Assembly: GCA_025656675.1 (NCBI GenBank)
Contig: JAHXHN010000002.1
Location: 287,202 to 351,201, forward strand
Direction: 5' to 3'
Length of the DNA: 64,000 nucleotides
Origin: Candidatus Thiodiazotropha sp. (ex Codakia rugifera)
GTDB taxonomy: Bacteria; Pseudomonadota; Gammaproteobacteria; Chromatiales; Chromatiaceae
Shown: positions 27,334-38,129 of the stretch, piece after piece
Layout: each line of letters opens with the position of its first letter
Position numbering within the stretch: the first letter of the stretch is position 1
Translations under genes and position numbers: made by a program
The notes under the pieces: generated by a model
Told to the model about the DNA's origin: nothing
Seen by the model: the letters and a program-made list of their open reading frames with translations, nothing else
Database searches by the model: none

Positions 27334-29058
27334 TCAAGGTTTCTCTAATAGGGAACTCAAATGGGTGACAATTTCTGAGAGTGGAATAAAGCTATTCTCC
27401 AGATCTTTGCGACCGCGATATTCCACCTTGTTATCATCGAGCGATTTCTCACCCACTACAATACGATGCGGAATGCCGATCAGCTCCATATCGGCGAACA
27501 TGAAACCGGGTCGCACATCACGGTCATCGAGAAGAACATCGATACCGGCAGCCTCCAGCTCAGCATAGAGTGATTCCACTGTCTCCTTGACCCGCTGTGA
27601 TTTCCCCATCTTCATTGGGCAGATAGCAACCTGAAAAGGTGCCAGACCGGATGGCCAGGTGATACCTTTATCGTCGTGGTGTTGTTCGATGGCGGCTGCA
27701 ACCACGCGGGTCACACCGATACCGTAGCAGCCCATGGTCATCACTACGGCCTTACCGTTTTCATCGAGCACAGTGGCGTTCATAGCATCACTGTATTTCT
27801 TGCCAAGTTGGAAGATGTGACCGACCTCGATACCGCGGGCTATGGTCAGGCTGCCCTTACCGTCAGGGCTGGGATCACCTTCGTGCACATTGCGCAGATC
27901 GGCGATTATTGTGGGGGCGGGTAGATCCCGTTCCCAGTTGATACCGAAATAGTGCTTGCCGTCCCGGTTGGCGCCGGCACTGAAGTCTGCCATCTTCGCT
28001 ACACTGCGATCGACAATACAGGGGATTGGTAGGTTGACCGGACCCAATGAACCGGGCCCGGCACCGATGGCGGCACGAATCTCCGTCTCATCGGCAAAGC
28101 AGAGGGGCGAGGCCACCTGGGGCAGCTTGTCGGCCTTGATCTCATTGAGCTCGTGATCACCACGTACCAACAGTGCTATCAGATCGACCTCCATCTCCTC
28201 GGCGGCCTTCACCACCAGGGTCTTGACGGTTTTTTCGATAGGTTGATCAAACTGCTCCACCAGCTCCTGGATAGTACGGGCGTCAGGGGTGTCGACCTGT
28301 GTCATCTCACGGCCGGGTGCGGGGCGTTCACCGGACGGAGCGATGGCTTCGGCCATCTCTACATTGGCAGCGTAGTCGCTGTCGGTGGAGAAGGCGATAG
28401 CGTCTTCCCCCGAGTCAGCCAATACGTGGAACTCATGGGAGGCGCTGCCGCCGATGCTGCCGGTGTCAGCCGCCACCGGGCGGAAGTTGAGACCGCAACG
28501 GGAGAAGATGCGGCTATAGGTCTCATGCATGACCTCATAGGTCGTCTGCAGGGAAGACTGGTCGGTATGGAATGAGTAGGCGTCCTTCATGAGAAACTCC
28601 CGGGCACGCATGACACCGAAGCGGGGGCGGATCTCATCGCGGAACTTGGTCTGGATCTGGTAGAAGTTGACCGGTAGTTGTTTGTAGCTGCGCAGTTCGT
28701 TACGCGCCAGATCGGTGATGATCTCTTCATGTGTGGGGCCGTAGCAAAAGTCACGATTGTGACGGTCGTGCATACGCAGCAGCTCTGGGCCATACTGTTC
28801 CCAACGTCCCGACTCCTGCCACAGCTCGGCGGGCTGAACCGTAGGCATCAGCACTTCGAGTGCACCGGCACGATCCATCTCCTCCCGTACGATTCGTTCG
28901 ACTTTGCGCATTACACGCAGTCCCAGGGGCAACCAAGTGTAGAGACCGGCAGCCAGTTTTCGGATCAGACCGGCACGCAGCATCAGCTGGTGACTGGCAG
29001 TTTCAGCATCGGTGGGTGTTTCCTTGACGGTGTGGAGCGGGAACTGGGAAGTACGCAT
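27334..29058 (-). CDS. proS: Prolyl-tRNA synthetase
   Basis: A 574-residue class II synthetase of the bacterial type. Motif 1 and 2 regions ([21 protein letters not shown] and [21 protein letters not shown]), an inserted YbaK-like editing domain (residues about 230-380), motif 3 ([16 protein letters not shown]) and the C-terminal anticodon-binding domain are all present. It charges tRNA-Pro in the cytosol. Monocistronic, with a 604-bp non-coding stretch upstream. Confidence 0.98.
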   Translation of the reverse strand: MRTSQFPLHTVKETPTDAETASHQLMLRAGLIRKLAAGLYTWLPLGLRVMRKVERIVREEMDRAGALEVLMPTVQPAELWQESGRWEQYGPELLRMHDRHNRDFCYGPTHEEIITDLARNELRSYKQLPVNFYQIQTKFRDEIRPRFGVMRAREFLMKDAYSFHTDQSSLQTTYEVMHETYSRIFSRCGLNFRPVAADTGSIGGSASHEFHVLADSGEDAIAFSTDSDYAANVEMAEAIAPSGERPAPGREMTQVDTPDARTIQELVEQFDQPIEKTVKTLVVKAAEEMEVDLIALLVRGDHELNEIKADKLPQVASPLCFADETEIRAAIGAGPGSLGPVNLPIPCIVDRSVAKMADFSAGANRDGKHYFGINWERDLPAPTIIADLRNVHEGDPSPDGKGSLTIARGIEVGHIFQLGKKYSDAMNATVLDENGKAVVMTMGCYGIGVTRVVAAAIEQHHDDKGITWPSGLAPFQVAICPMKMGKSQRVKETVESLYAELEAAGIDVLLDDRDVRPGFMFADMELIGIPHRIVVGEKSLDDNKVEYRGRKDLENSFIPLSEIVTHLSSLLEKP

Positions 29059-29662
29059 GGTGGTGAATCAACCTGGTAGTCAAAAAGCGTGATTCTATCC
29101 CGCTTCGGATGTCGGGTCACGGATTGCATCAGGGTACGGCAGGGTCTTAGCCTATGTTTTTGACTGCAAATGGATGTGGACCATTCTGAATCGTTGCAAA
29201 TTTACCCTTCAGCAAAGATTGATATCGTTTGATTTTTTGGTGGTATTAAATGTGGCTCTTCACCTGATAGGGTGGGTAAGCCGTGAAAACCACAACAAGT
29301 TATTTCGTCAGTTGATGGGATTTGTCCGCAAATTAACGTGAATGCACGCAAATAGGAATAGGGATTTCCTCTGGTGTCTCATTTTGACCGGAAGGAGAAA
29401 TCTTAAACCAGGGCTGACTGGGTTAGTGTTAACAGGCCCTGGAATCCGCAGTTGGACGCTGTAACTTGAGGAAGATAAAACATTTGCATTGATTAGCGCT
29501 CATTTACGGACACCAACTGAGTTGTTGAACAAAACCGCTGTGTGTCCATTCTTACCCACATTATCAGGGGAAGAGTCTTAAACGTTATTTTACAGCTTGC
29601 CCCATGAAGGGTGTGACACTGTCGCACCCTAACAGCTATCGCTGTAAGCCCCTGCAGCTCAC
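29059..29662. other. 604-bp intergenic region with repeat copies
   Basis: No gene seen. It contains a fused copy of the two dispersed motifs: GTTAACAGGCCCTGG next to GGAATCCGCAGTTGG (29426-29456). No second inverted end is visible, so this may be a solo or decayed copy. The rest is moderately AT-rich with no other structure that I can support. Confidence 0.5.
29426..29456. repeat. Solo copy of the inverted-repeat end plus GTTAAC motif
   Basis: GTGTTAACAGGCCCTGG overlaps CCTGGAATCCGCAGTTGG; the second part matches the ends of the elements at 3981-4153 and 24477-24665 (consensus CCTAGAATCCGCAGTTGAA). Confidence 0.55.
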
Positions 29663-30367
29663 TCAGTCCTTCATGGAGACGGCATGAGTCTCTTCAATAT
29701 AGGCGACTTCGGCTTTGGTCAACTCGATACTGTCGTATCCGCTAATCATGGTCTTGATGTAGTGGGTCGGTGTCTTGCCGGTGGTGGTCATGTAGATATG
29801 GATGATCACAAAAATCCCCATCAGAAAAGCGGCTGCGGTGTGGAGGAAGGCAATCACTGTTAATCCATTTCCGGACCAGCTGTAGCTACTCCACAGATCG
29901 TAGAAGAGGTAGACGATGCCGGAGGCCCACAGCGCCGGTCCTATGAAGATCATAAACCCCATATAGGCCAGCGATTGGAGGGCATTCTGTTTGCGTTGCA
30001 GCCCTTTCCGGTAAGGATGGGGTTCCCCCACCAGGATTCCGTAGGCATAGAAGCGGATCACCTTAAGCACACCTTCCTTAAAGAGATATTGACGCCACTG
30101 ACCGGTGGTGAAATTCCAGAAAGTTGTGAAGATCCACAACACGATCAAAGCGATGGCGGCATAAGTGTGAATCTCTACCGCAGTGCGGAAGTCGATCAGG
30201 TCGTGGGTACCGTGCAATCCAAATCCGGTAAAGAACAGGGTGAATATCAACAAGGCCTGAGACCAGTGCCAGAAACGCTCATAGCGTGTGTAGAGCATGA
30301 CATAGTGTTTCTCACCGCGTTTTTTAATCGTGGTGTCTTGACCTCTATTGTTCCCATGGCCGCTCAT
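29663..30367 (-). CDS. Di-haem cytochrome b (b561/formate-dehydrogenase-gamma type)
   Basis: A 234-residue membrane protein with four main hydrophobic helices and histidines placed as in cytochrome b subunits: RYERFWHWSQALLIFTLF, LHGTHDLIDFRTAVEIHTYAA, VIAFLHTAAAFLMGIFVIIHIYM. It would take electrons from the quinol pool and pass them to the octahaem cytochrome encoded just upstream (start and stop overlap by four bases), or run in reverse. A menaquinol- or ubiquinol-linked electron-transfer role is inferred. Confidence 0.9.
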   Translation of the reverse strand: MSGHGNNRGQDTTIKKRGEKHYVMLYTRYERFWHWSQALLIFTLFFTGFGLHGTHDLIDFRTAVEIHTYAAIALIVLWIFTTFWNFTTGQWRQYLFKEGVLKVIRFYAYGILVGEPHPYRKGLQRKQNALQSLAYMGFMIFIGPALWASGIVYLFYDLWSSYSWSGNGLTVIAFLHTAAAFLMGIFVIIHIYMTTTGKTPTHYIKTMISGYDSIELTKAEVAYIEETHAVSMKD

Positions 30368-32070
30368 GATGCATCCTTCTGCTGAATTTTGTTACTGAAA
30401 AGCTTACGCAGCAAGCCGTGCAGCAGCACGCCAAGCAAGGCGCCACCGAGTGCTATATAACCCAGGATATCAAGCCAGTGGAAACTGTCTCGACCTGGCA
30501 TGTAAAAGCCTTCCAATTGATTCAGACGACCTTTACGACTGTGGCAATCAGCACAGTCCATGGCATTCTCCTTGGGTGCTACCATGTGTGTGATGGGCCA
30601 GAAGGAGTAGGTTTCGACAAAGTCAAATTCTCCAGAGTAGGGGATATCGTTTTTTGCCATACCGACCTTGATGGCCCGCCCAAAATCGTAGTTGCCCCAG
30701 TAGGCGTCATCGTCGTCACCCCACAGATGCATGTAGACCAAAGTGTTATTACCCTTATCGTAGGGTTGTACGGTAAGCATGCGTTTAAAGGGCCAGATTC
30801 GTGACTTGCCATCGTTATGAGAACCCTGAAAACCATTGATTTCCACTGGGCCATTGGCGGGATCGAACTGGGACTCTATGGTGGTATAGATCATCTGTCC
30901 GTCGAACCAGTCATAGTGAGGTACCAGGTTTTCGCCGTATTTAAAGCTACCTTTGATCGATTTATAGGTAGCCCGGTGTTCGCCGTTCCCCTGGGTGTAA
31001 TGCTTCTCCTTGAAGCCCTCACCGTTCCGGGTTTTACCGGCGGTACGCCAATCCCATTCAGTCTTGGTGGCAACACCACCCCGTGCGATGGTGGGGATGT
31101 GACAGGTCTGGCAGGCAATCCTATCTACATGGCCATTCAGCTTGCTACCTAACAATTCGTTATAGGAATGGGGTGCATTGCTATGACAGGACTCACAGGT
31201 GGCGACATCCCTGCGTTCACCCGGCAGACCGACACCTTCGGTGTCGTGGGCCATGACGTTGTAACGGCTGCCCGCCCATAGATGTTGTCGAGTGACATGA
31301 CAGGTGGTACAGGCAAAGTTGAGTCCTTCAGCATCCATATGTACATCGAGATCATGAGAAGGCCTTTTTAGCGAAGAGTCGAGGTCACCATGTTTGACCC
31401 CATCGCCACCACCGCCATAGAAGTGACAGGCACCACAGTTCTCACGTCCGGGTTTACCGACACTTTGCGCCACCTTGCTCCAGGGGATCGGTTGCTTGCC
31501 TTCGAACATCACGGAACAGGCCTTGTTACCCAGGGAGTTTGGGGTTTTATAGTAAGCGCCGGTACGATCATGGCAGACCAGACAATCGATATTGTCCTGG
31601 TTGGTGAAGTCAAAGGTTTCATCCTTCCAGCCATAGCCGGCATGGCACTGGGCACACATCCCCTCATTGCCTTTGGCATTGGTGCAGAAGGTGTTGATCA
31701 GGGTTTTCTTGCCCAGCTTTTGTTCCGTTTCAGGGTGATCGTACTCCCAGGTCCAGTGGATCGACTGCATGAAGTGTCTGCCGGCTTCGGTATGGCAGGA
31801 GATACAGGCCCTGGTGACTTCCGGACCGCTCTCGAATGGACCCATGAGGATCTCAAATTTGCTGTGGTCAGCAGTGGATTCCCCATCATCGCGGATACTC
31901 GGTTTACTATCCGTTACAATGCGGAAGTTCATGTTGTTATCAACAGGTTCAGTACCGGAAGGGGCGGTGTCACTGGCCTCTACAGCCGGTGTTGTTATCA
32001 GTATCAGAGCCCACAGGCAGGCTCCGACACTGGCTTTGGAAACCAGTGTGAGTTGCTTAAGCATCTTCAT
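30364..32070 (-). CDS. Octahaem cytochrome c, tetrathionate reductase (OTR) family
   Basis: A 568-residue periplasmic cytochrome. It has exactly eight CxxCH sites: CISCH, CAQCH, CLVCH, CGACH, CTTCH, CESCH, CQTCH and CADCH. An N-terminal signal peptide (LWALILITTPAVEAS) and a C-terminal hydrophobic anchor (LGYIALGGALLGVLLHGLL) are present. The arrangement matches octahaem tetrathionate reductase of Shewanella type, which in vitro reduces tetrathionate, nitrite and hydroxylamine. The start at 32070 is chosen because upstream in-frame codons from 32217 do not look like a signal peptide. It is cotranscribed with the cytochrome b gene. Confidence 0.93.
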   Translation of the reverse strand: MKMLKQLTLVSKASVGACLWALILITTPAVEASDTAPSGTEPVDNNMNFRIVTDSKPSIRDDGESTADHSKFEILMGPFESGPEVTRACISCHTEAGRHFMQSIHWTWEYDHPETEQKLGKKTLINTFCTNAKGNEGMCAQCHAGYGWKDETFDFTNQDNIDCLVCHDRTGAYYKTPNSLGNKACSVMFEGKQPIPWSKVAQSVGKPGRENCGACHFYGGGGDGVKHGDLDSSLKRPSHDLDVHMDAEGLNFACTTCHVTRQHLWAGSRYNVMAHDTEGVGLPGERRDVATCESCHSNAPHSYNELLGSKLNGHVDRIACQTCHIPTIARGGVATKTEWDWRTAGKTRNGEGFKEKHYTQGNGEHRATYKSIKGSFKYGENLVPHYDWFDGQMIYTTIESQFDPANGPVEINGFQGSHNDGKSRIWPFKRMLTVQPYDKGNNTLVYMHLWGDDDDAYWGNYDFGRAIKVGMAKNDIPYSGEFDFVETYSFWPITHMVAPKENAMDCADCHSRKGRLNQLEGFYMPGRDSFHWLDILGYIALGGALLGVLLHGLLRKLFSNKIQQKDAS

Positions 32071-32464
32071 GTCCGTGATGACAGTGATGACCGAGACACA
32101 TAGTCTGCATTGGTCCGGTCTAATACCCATTGAATAAAATATCCAGATTTGGCATCCATCAGGAAAAATGATCGCCCTGATCGTCGTGAGAGTACGCAGC
32201 CTGGCCATGTCTGACATTGATAATTCCCAATGAGAGCTCCTGCCGTAGATCAGGTGTCTTTTGGGGCGTTGTGAAATCGGCTCTGGCAGGTTTCTTGAGT
32301 AGCGTGGGAACAGGGCAGTTCTCGCACCACGGTATGCAACTGAAGATTCCAGGTTACAGGCGGGTGGTTTTTATTATGTCTGCTAACGGGTGTGGATGAA
32401 TCATTTTCTTCGGGTTAGTCAGTTTGGTGGGTAAGCTGAAGAGTCTGAATAGAGGGTAACGCAC

Positions 32465-32809
32465 TTAAAATGTTCCGGCATTCCAACCCCAAAGGTGTCG
32501 CTCAGCATTGCTGAATTCGATATAGACTCTCTGTTTGGGGATATCCAGCTGTTGCTGTATGAGTTCACAAAGGCATTGGGAGAATTCAGTTGTCTTCTGG
32601 GCGGGCAGGCCAATACTTTTCAGTTCGAGGTAGGCTAATGCTGCCGGTGTACCCGCAAACAGCATGTGGGGGTTCGTTTCAAGGCTGACCATGACATAGC
32701 CTTCAGGCTTTCCCAGCATTTTGGCAACCGTTTCTGAGGCCAGCTTGATAAAACTTGTAAGGTCATCCGGATCGATGACCTGATTGGTGGTAATCTTGAG
32801 TAATGGCAT
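32465..32809 (-). CDS. MIF/phenylpyruvate tautomerase-family protein
   Basis: A 114-residue tautomerase-superfamily protein. After Met removal the N-terminus is Pro (PLLKITTN), the catalytic base of this family. The block KPEGYVMVSLETNPHMLFAGT matches macrophage-migration-inhibitory-factor homologues, including the invariant region around the active-site lysine, and the C-terminus has the RVYIEFSNAERHLWGWN pattern. The substrate in bacteria is uncertain. It lies seven bases downstream of the DUF4124 gene on the same strand. Confidence 0.92.
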   Translation of the reverse strand: MPLLKITTNQVIDPDDLTSFIKLASETVAKMLGKPEGYVMVSLETNPHMLFAGTPAALAYLELKSIGLPAQKTTEFSQCLCELIQQQLDIPKQRVYIEFSNAERHLWGWNAGTF

Positions 32810-32816
32810 GGTTCAG

Positions 32817-33281
32817 TTATCGCTTGCAGTGCTCCTTGATTTGATCTCTGGCCTGCTGCATACGTTTCTGACGATCCTCCTCGGTCAGGCGTAGATACTC
32901 ATCGCCTACTTTGTAGAGTCGGTTTGCCAGAGCGGTGAGTTGTTCCAGGTTTTTTCGTGCAGCATTGCAATTCTGCCTGTTTCGCGCTTTGTCATCGGCC
33001 AGTTCCTTCTGCTTGGCCTTTTTCAGTCCCCGGTCCTCTTCACTGTCCGCCAGCCGTTGACGTAGTTCCTTGAGCCGGTCTTCAGAATCGCTGGTGCTGC
33101 TGGGTGAGGTATTTCTGATCTTTACCGTCTCGGCCTTGGCGTCTGGTGGTGGTGACTGGGAAAAGGTGACGACACCGTCTTCGTTGACCCATCGGTAGGT
33201 TTCTGCCGATGCAGTCGTGGAAATGAGTGCTATGAGTACAAAAAAAAGGCGCTGTTTCACGGATAGATCCCTGTGTGTCAT
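32817..33281 (-). CDS. Secreted DUF4124 protein with coiled coil
   Basis: A 154-residue protein with a signal peptide (residues about 10-26, cleavage at ASA) followed by a DUF4124 domain, recognisable from ETYRWVNEDGVVTFSQSPP. The second half is a charged coiled coil (LKELRQRLADSEEDRGLKKAK) with two cysteines. Periplasmic, function unknown; the family is widespread in gammaproteobacteria. A short spacer suggests cotranscription with the tautomerase gene. Confidence 0.88.
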   Translation of the reverse strand: MTHRDLSVKQRLFFVLIALISTTASAETYRWVNEDGVVTFSQSPPPDAKAETVKIRNTSPSSTSDSEDRLKELRQRLADSEEDRGLKKAKQKELADDKARNRQNCNAARKNLEQLTALANRLYKVGDEYLRLTEEDRQKRMQQARDQIKEHCKR

Positions 33282-33460
33282 GGTTTATCGATCAGGATCA
33301 TTATGGAGCATGAGACGCGAATGGCAAGCGGGTGCAGGTGTTGAATCTACAAAATGAGAGGGGATATGTGCTTGACCTAGAAAGGTAGTATTAGTATTTT
33401 GCTCTGTTTCGATATTGTTTAGTGTCCGATGAGATCATCGGCGCAATTGGAGGCCTCAAC

Positions 33461-35179
33461 GTGGAACTCAGCGGTGGCGAGATCATCGTTCAATGCTTGA
33501 AAGATGAAGGTGTGGAGCACGTATTCGGATACCCAGGCGGTGCTGTGCTGCATATCTATGATGCAATCTTTAAGCAAAAGGACGTGAAGCATATATTGGT
33601 TCGCCATGAACAGGCGGCTGGACATGCGGCTGATGGCTATGCCCGTGCCACCGGTAAACCGGGTGTGATGCTGGTAACCTCAGGCCCAGGAGCGACCAAT
33701 GCTGTGACGGGTATTGCCACCGCATTTATGGATTCCATACCGATGGTGGTTTTAACCGGTCAGGTACCCACACCGGTCATAGGCAGTGATGCATTTCAGG
33801 AGGTCGATACTGTCGGTATCACCCGCCCCTGTGTTAAGCACAATTTTCTGGTCAAGCGTCTTGAAGATCTCGCTGAGACGATCAAGAAGGCGTTTTACAT
33901 TGCCACCACCGGGCGGCCTGGCCCGGTCGTCATCGATATACCCAAGGATATTACAGACCCGGGGGTCAAGATTCCTTATCACTATCCCAGTAAGGTCAGG
34001 ATGCGTTCATACAACCCGGTGGTCAAAGGCCATCTTGGGCAGATTAAGAAGGCAGTCAAGATCATGATGGAGGCGGAGCGTCCCGTCTTCTACACAGGCG
34101 GAGGGGTGGTGTTGGATGACGCCGCCAAGCCGTTGACCGATCTTGTGGATACACTGGGTTTTCCGATTACCCAGACCCTGATGGGTTTGGGCGCCTATCC
34201 AGGCAGTGGCAAGCACTTTCTGGGCATGCTTGGGATGCATGGCACCTATGAAGCGAATATGGCGATGCACGAGACCGATGTGCTGATTGCTGTCGGTGCC
34301 CGTTTTGATGATCGTGTTACCGGGCATGTCAAACAGTTCTGTCCGGATGCGACAATTATCCATATCGATATTGATCCCTCGTCCATATCGAAGAATGTAC
34401 GGGTCGACATACCCATCGTCGGTCCGGTTAAACAAGTTCTCAGGGATATGTTGAAGGTAGTTAACGAGGGTGAGAATAATCCGAAAAACCAGGCTTTGAA
34501 GCAGTGGTGGGAGCAGATTGAAAAATGGCGCTCCATGGATTGCCTGAAGTATGATCAGTCAAGCGATCTGATCAAACCGCAACAGGCGGTCGAGGTGTTG
34601 CATAAGGTTACCAAGGGTGATGCCTATGTGACATCCGATGTAGGACAGCACCAGATGTTTGCAGCTCAGTTCTATCGCTTTGACAAACCGCGTCGCTGGA
34701 TCAACTCGGGCGGGCTCGGCACGATGGGGTTTGGGTTGCCGGCCGCGATGGGTGTTCAGATGGCCTTTCCGAAAGCGGAAGTGGCGGTAGTCACCGGTGA
34801 ATCAAGTATCCAGATGTGCATTCAGGAGCTGGCAACCTGTCTTCAATACGAATTACCGATAAAGATCATTCTCCTCAATAATGGTTACATGGGCATGGTA
34901 CGGCAGTGGCAGGAGTTCTTTTACGAAAGTCGCTACTCTCAGTCCGGCATGAGTGTCACTCCGGATTTTGTTAAATTGACTGAATCCTATGGCCATGTAG
35001 GCATGCGTGTCGATAAGACCAAGGATCTGGAAGGGGCGATGAAAGAGGCCTTCTCCCATAAGGACCGGCTGGTTTTCCTGGATGTTGTGGTTGATCCCGC
35101 AGAGAATGTCTACCCAATGATAGCGGCAGGCAAGGGGCATCATGAGATGTATCTGTCACCCGGGAGTGAGTTGGTCTGA
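33461..35179 (+). CDS. ilvB: Acetolactate synthase, large (catalytic) subunit
   Basis: A 572-residue thiamine diphosphate enzyme. The catalytic Glu lies in HEQAAGHAADGYARA, the FAD domain follows, and the ThDP motif spans GESSIQMCIQELATCLQYEL to LNNGYMGM. It condenses two pyruvates, or pyruvate and 2-oxobutyrate, in the first common step of valine/isoleucine synthesis. The GTG at 33461 (VELSGGEI) is chosen over GTG 33422 because GGAGG lies seven bases upstream and homologues begin there. The stop overlaps the start of ilvN by one base, giving coupled translation. The operon continues to ilvC. Confidence 0.97.
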   Translation: MELSGGEIIVQCLKDEGVEHVFGYPGGAVLHIYDAIFKQKDVKHILVRHEQAAGHAADGYARATGKPGVMLVTSGPGATNAVTGIATAFMDSIPMVVLTGQVPTPVIGSDAFQEVDTVGITRPCVKHNFLVKRLEDLAETIKKAFYIATTGRPGPVVIDIPKDITDPGVKIPYHYPSKVRMRSYNPVVKGHLGQIKKAVKIMMEAERPVFYTGGGVVLDDAAKPLTDLVDTLGFPITQTLMGLGAYPGSGKHFLGMLGMHGTYEANMAMHETDVLIAVGARFDDRVTGHVKQFCPDATIIHIDIDPSSISKNVRVDIPIVGPVKQVLRDMLKVVNEGENNPKNQALKQWWEQIEKWRSMDCLKYDQSSDLIKPQQAVEVLHKVTKGDAYVTSDVGQHQMFAAQFYRFDKPRRWINSGGLGTMGFGLPAAMGVQMAFPKAEVAVVTGESSIQMCIQELATCLQYELPIKIILLNNGYMGMVRQWQEFFYESRYSQSGMSVTPDFVKLTESYGHVGMRVDKTKDLEGAMKEAFSHKDRLVFLDVVVDPAENVYPMIAAGKGHHEMYLSPGSELV

Positions 35180-35670
35180 TGAGACATATCATATCTATAT
35201 TGATGGAGAATGAATCCGGCGCACTTGCCCGGGTGGCAAACCTGTTTACTGCACGGGGCTACAATATCGAGTCGTTGACGGTGGCACCGACAGAAGATCA
35301 GAGTCTATCGCGTATGACCCTGGTAACCCGCGGCAGCGATGAGATCATTGAGCAGATCACAAAGCAGTTGAACAAGCTGATCGATGTGGTGAAGTTGGTC
35401 GACCTTACAGAGGGAGGTCATCTCGAACGTGAGATGATGCTGATCAAGCTACGTGCCGAACGTACCCAGCGGGAGGAGATTAAACGCCTGGTTGATATCT
35501 TCCGCGGCAAGATCATTGACGTAACCGATACAAGTTACACTGTCGAGTTGACTGGCGCAGCTAGTAAGCTGAACGCCTTTGTAGAGGCAGTAAATGAAGA
35601 GTTGATTATCGAGGTGGTTCGTACCGGCCCATCCGGAATCGGTCGTGGGCCAAAAGGTCTGGGTCTCTGA
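35179..35670 (+). CDS. ilvN: Acetolactate synthase, small (regulatory) subunit
   Basis: A 163-residue protein with an N-terminal ACT domain (ISILMENESGALARVANLF, RGYNIESLTVAPTED) and the C-terminal domain typical of IlvH/IlvN (LIKLRAERTQREEIKRLVDIFRG split over the middle). It binds valine and restrains or activates the large subunit. ATG 35179 overlaps the ilvB stop by one base. By length it is IlvH-like (163 residues in E. coli). Confidence 0.97.
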   Translation: MRHIISILMENESGALARVANLFTARGYNIESLTVAPTEDQSLSRMTLVTRGSDEIIEQITKQLNKLIDVVKLVDLTEGGHLEREMMLIKLRAERTQREEIKRLVDIFRGKIIDVTDTSYTVELTGAASKLNAFVEAVNEELIIEVVRTGPSGIGRGPKGLGL

Positions 35671-36810
<1,140 letters not shown>

Positions 36811-36825
36811 CGTTTCAGCATATTG

Positions 36826-36863
36826 AAAAAAAACCGCTGGCAGTGATGTCAGCGGTTTTTTTG
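36826..36863 (+). terminator. Rho-independent terminator of the ilv operon
   Basis: AAAAACCGCTG and CAGCGGTTTTTTT form a GC-cored stem with a ten-base loop and a T-tract, 16 bases after the ilvC stop. The A-rich 5' side makes it usable from the other strand, ending the convergent histidine-kinase transcript. Confidence 0.9.
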
Positions 36864-36890
36864 TCTTTACTGAATCGAAAAAGTCCTGGA

Positions 36891-37685
36891 TTATTGTTTT
36901 GCCATTGGAAATGAAACTCGAACCTCTACACCCTGATCAATAGCGGCTTCAATTTCCATTTTTCCACTGACCGATTCCACTCTCTCACGCATATTCATCA
37001 ATCCCAAGCCAAGTTTTTTCTGGATGGCAGTCTGGTCAAATCCTACGCCATTATCTGCGATGCTTAAATAAATGGCATCATTGTGCTCCAAAACAGTGAC
37101 TTTTGCGGAAGTGGCCTGGGAGTATTTAACGGTGTTGTTTAAAGATTCCTGAACAATACGATAAATGACGCTTTTATAGGTTTCCGGTATCTGTGATTCA
37201 TCGATGTCAAAAGCTATGTCTACCTCCAAGCTAGGGCATGCCCTGGATATTTGTCTGCACTGCCAGGAAATCGCAGCTAGAGCCCCTATATCGTCAAGAA
37301 TGGCAGGGCGTATGGCGCTGCAAATGGATCTAACCTCACCAATAGCGACTTTGACCATATCTGAGATCATTTCAAGAGAATATTTATGTTCGACTGGAAA
37401 GCCCATGTCATGGTTCTCTTCATATCCATCCAGACATTGCTTTACCTGTAGACCTATCGTCGTCAGCATTTGACCCAGTCCATCGTGCAACTCTCTTGAG
37501 AGTCTTTTCCGCTCCTTCTCATCTGAGTTTATGCGCTGTAGAGGCAGTTGTTTGTATTCCAGTAGATTTTTTATATTCTCGCTTTCGTTGGATGTGTTAT
37601 GTGACGTTAGGTTTCTTGTTGAGATGGATGAGGAGGGAGATAGAATGTTCGAATGAGAAGCCGATTTTATGAAAACTGTTGTCAT
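36891..37685 (-). CDS. Orphan NarX/DegS-type histidine kinase without sensor domain
   Basis: A 264-residue cytosolic protein. The HisKA_3 box RLSRELHDGLGQMLTTIG carries the phosphorylated His (residue 67 from this start), followed by HATPase motifs: N box ESLNNTVKYS, G1 DNGVGFD and G2 LGLGLMNMRERV. No transmembrane or PAS/GAF sensor is visible in the short serine-rich N-terminus, and no response regulator is adjacent. It may act with a partner encoded elsewhere. The start is uncertain (TTG 37703 is also in frame). Convergent with ilvC. Confidence 0.88.
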   Translation of the reverse strand: MTTVFIKSASHSNILSPSSSISTRNLTSHNTSNESENIKNLLEYKQLPLQRINSDEKERKRLSRELHDGLGQMLTTIGLQVKQCLDGYEENHDMGFPVEHKYSLEMISDMVKVAIGEVRSICSAIRPAILDDIGALAAISWQCRQISRACPSLEVDIAFDIDESQIPETYKSVIYRIVQESLNNTVKYSQATSAKVTVLEHNDAIYLSIADNGVGFDQTAIQKKLGLGLMNMRERVESVSGKMEIEAAIDQGVEVRVSFPMAKQ

Positions 37686-37703
37686 TTGTTGTTGAGGCCT
37701 CAA

Positions 37704-38129
37704 TGAATGTCAAATCAATAAGTCGGTGTGTCCAAGGCATGTTAACCAGCCATTCCCATGAATTACTGTACGCCAGTTTGTGGGGTAATATTGGGTAAGC
37801 GTATATTTAATAGAATCATCTGTCTCACTTGTTCATGAATAGGATGGCTCCAACAAAGGGAGACTTAAAAACCACACGAGTAGTGGTTTTATTCCTGATA
37901 TATGTTGAAACAGTCACACAATTGTTTTATCGCCTGTGACTGATTTCACATATCTCACGAGCCAATATAACGACATGGTCCGCTTTAACTTGAAAGGTTT
38001 ATTAACTAAATTCCCTCAAAGACAATATGAATTCAACCAGATATACCGCTTTATAATTATGGGAATAGAAGGTGCGGCAATGTTTGCATACGCTGCTGGC
38101 TGACTATTTGGTCTCTCAAAATTCCCACA
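37704..38129. other. AT-rich intergenic region
   Basis: Between two minus-strand genes. No gene, repeat or strong hairpin that I can support; it presumably contains the kinase promoter. Confidence 0.5.
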
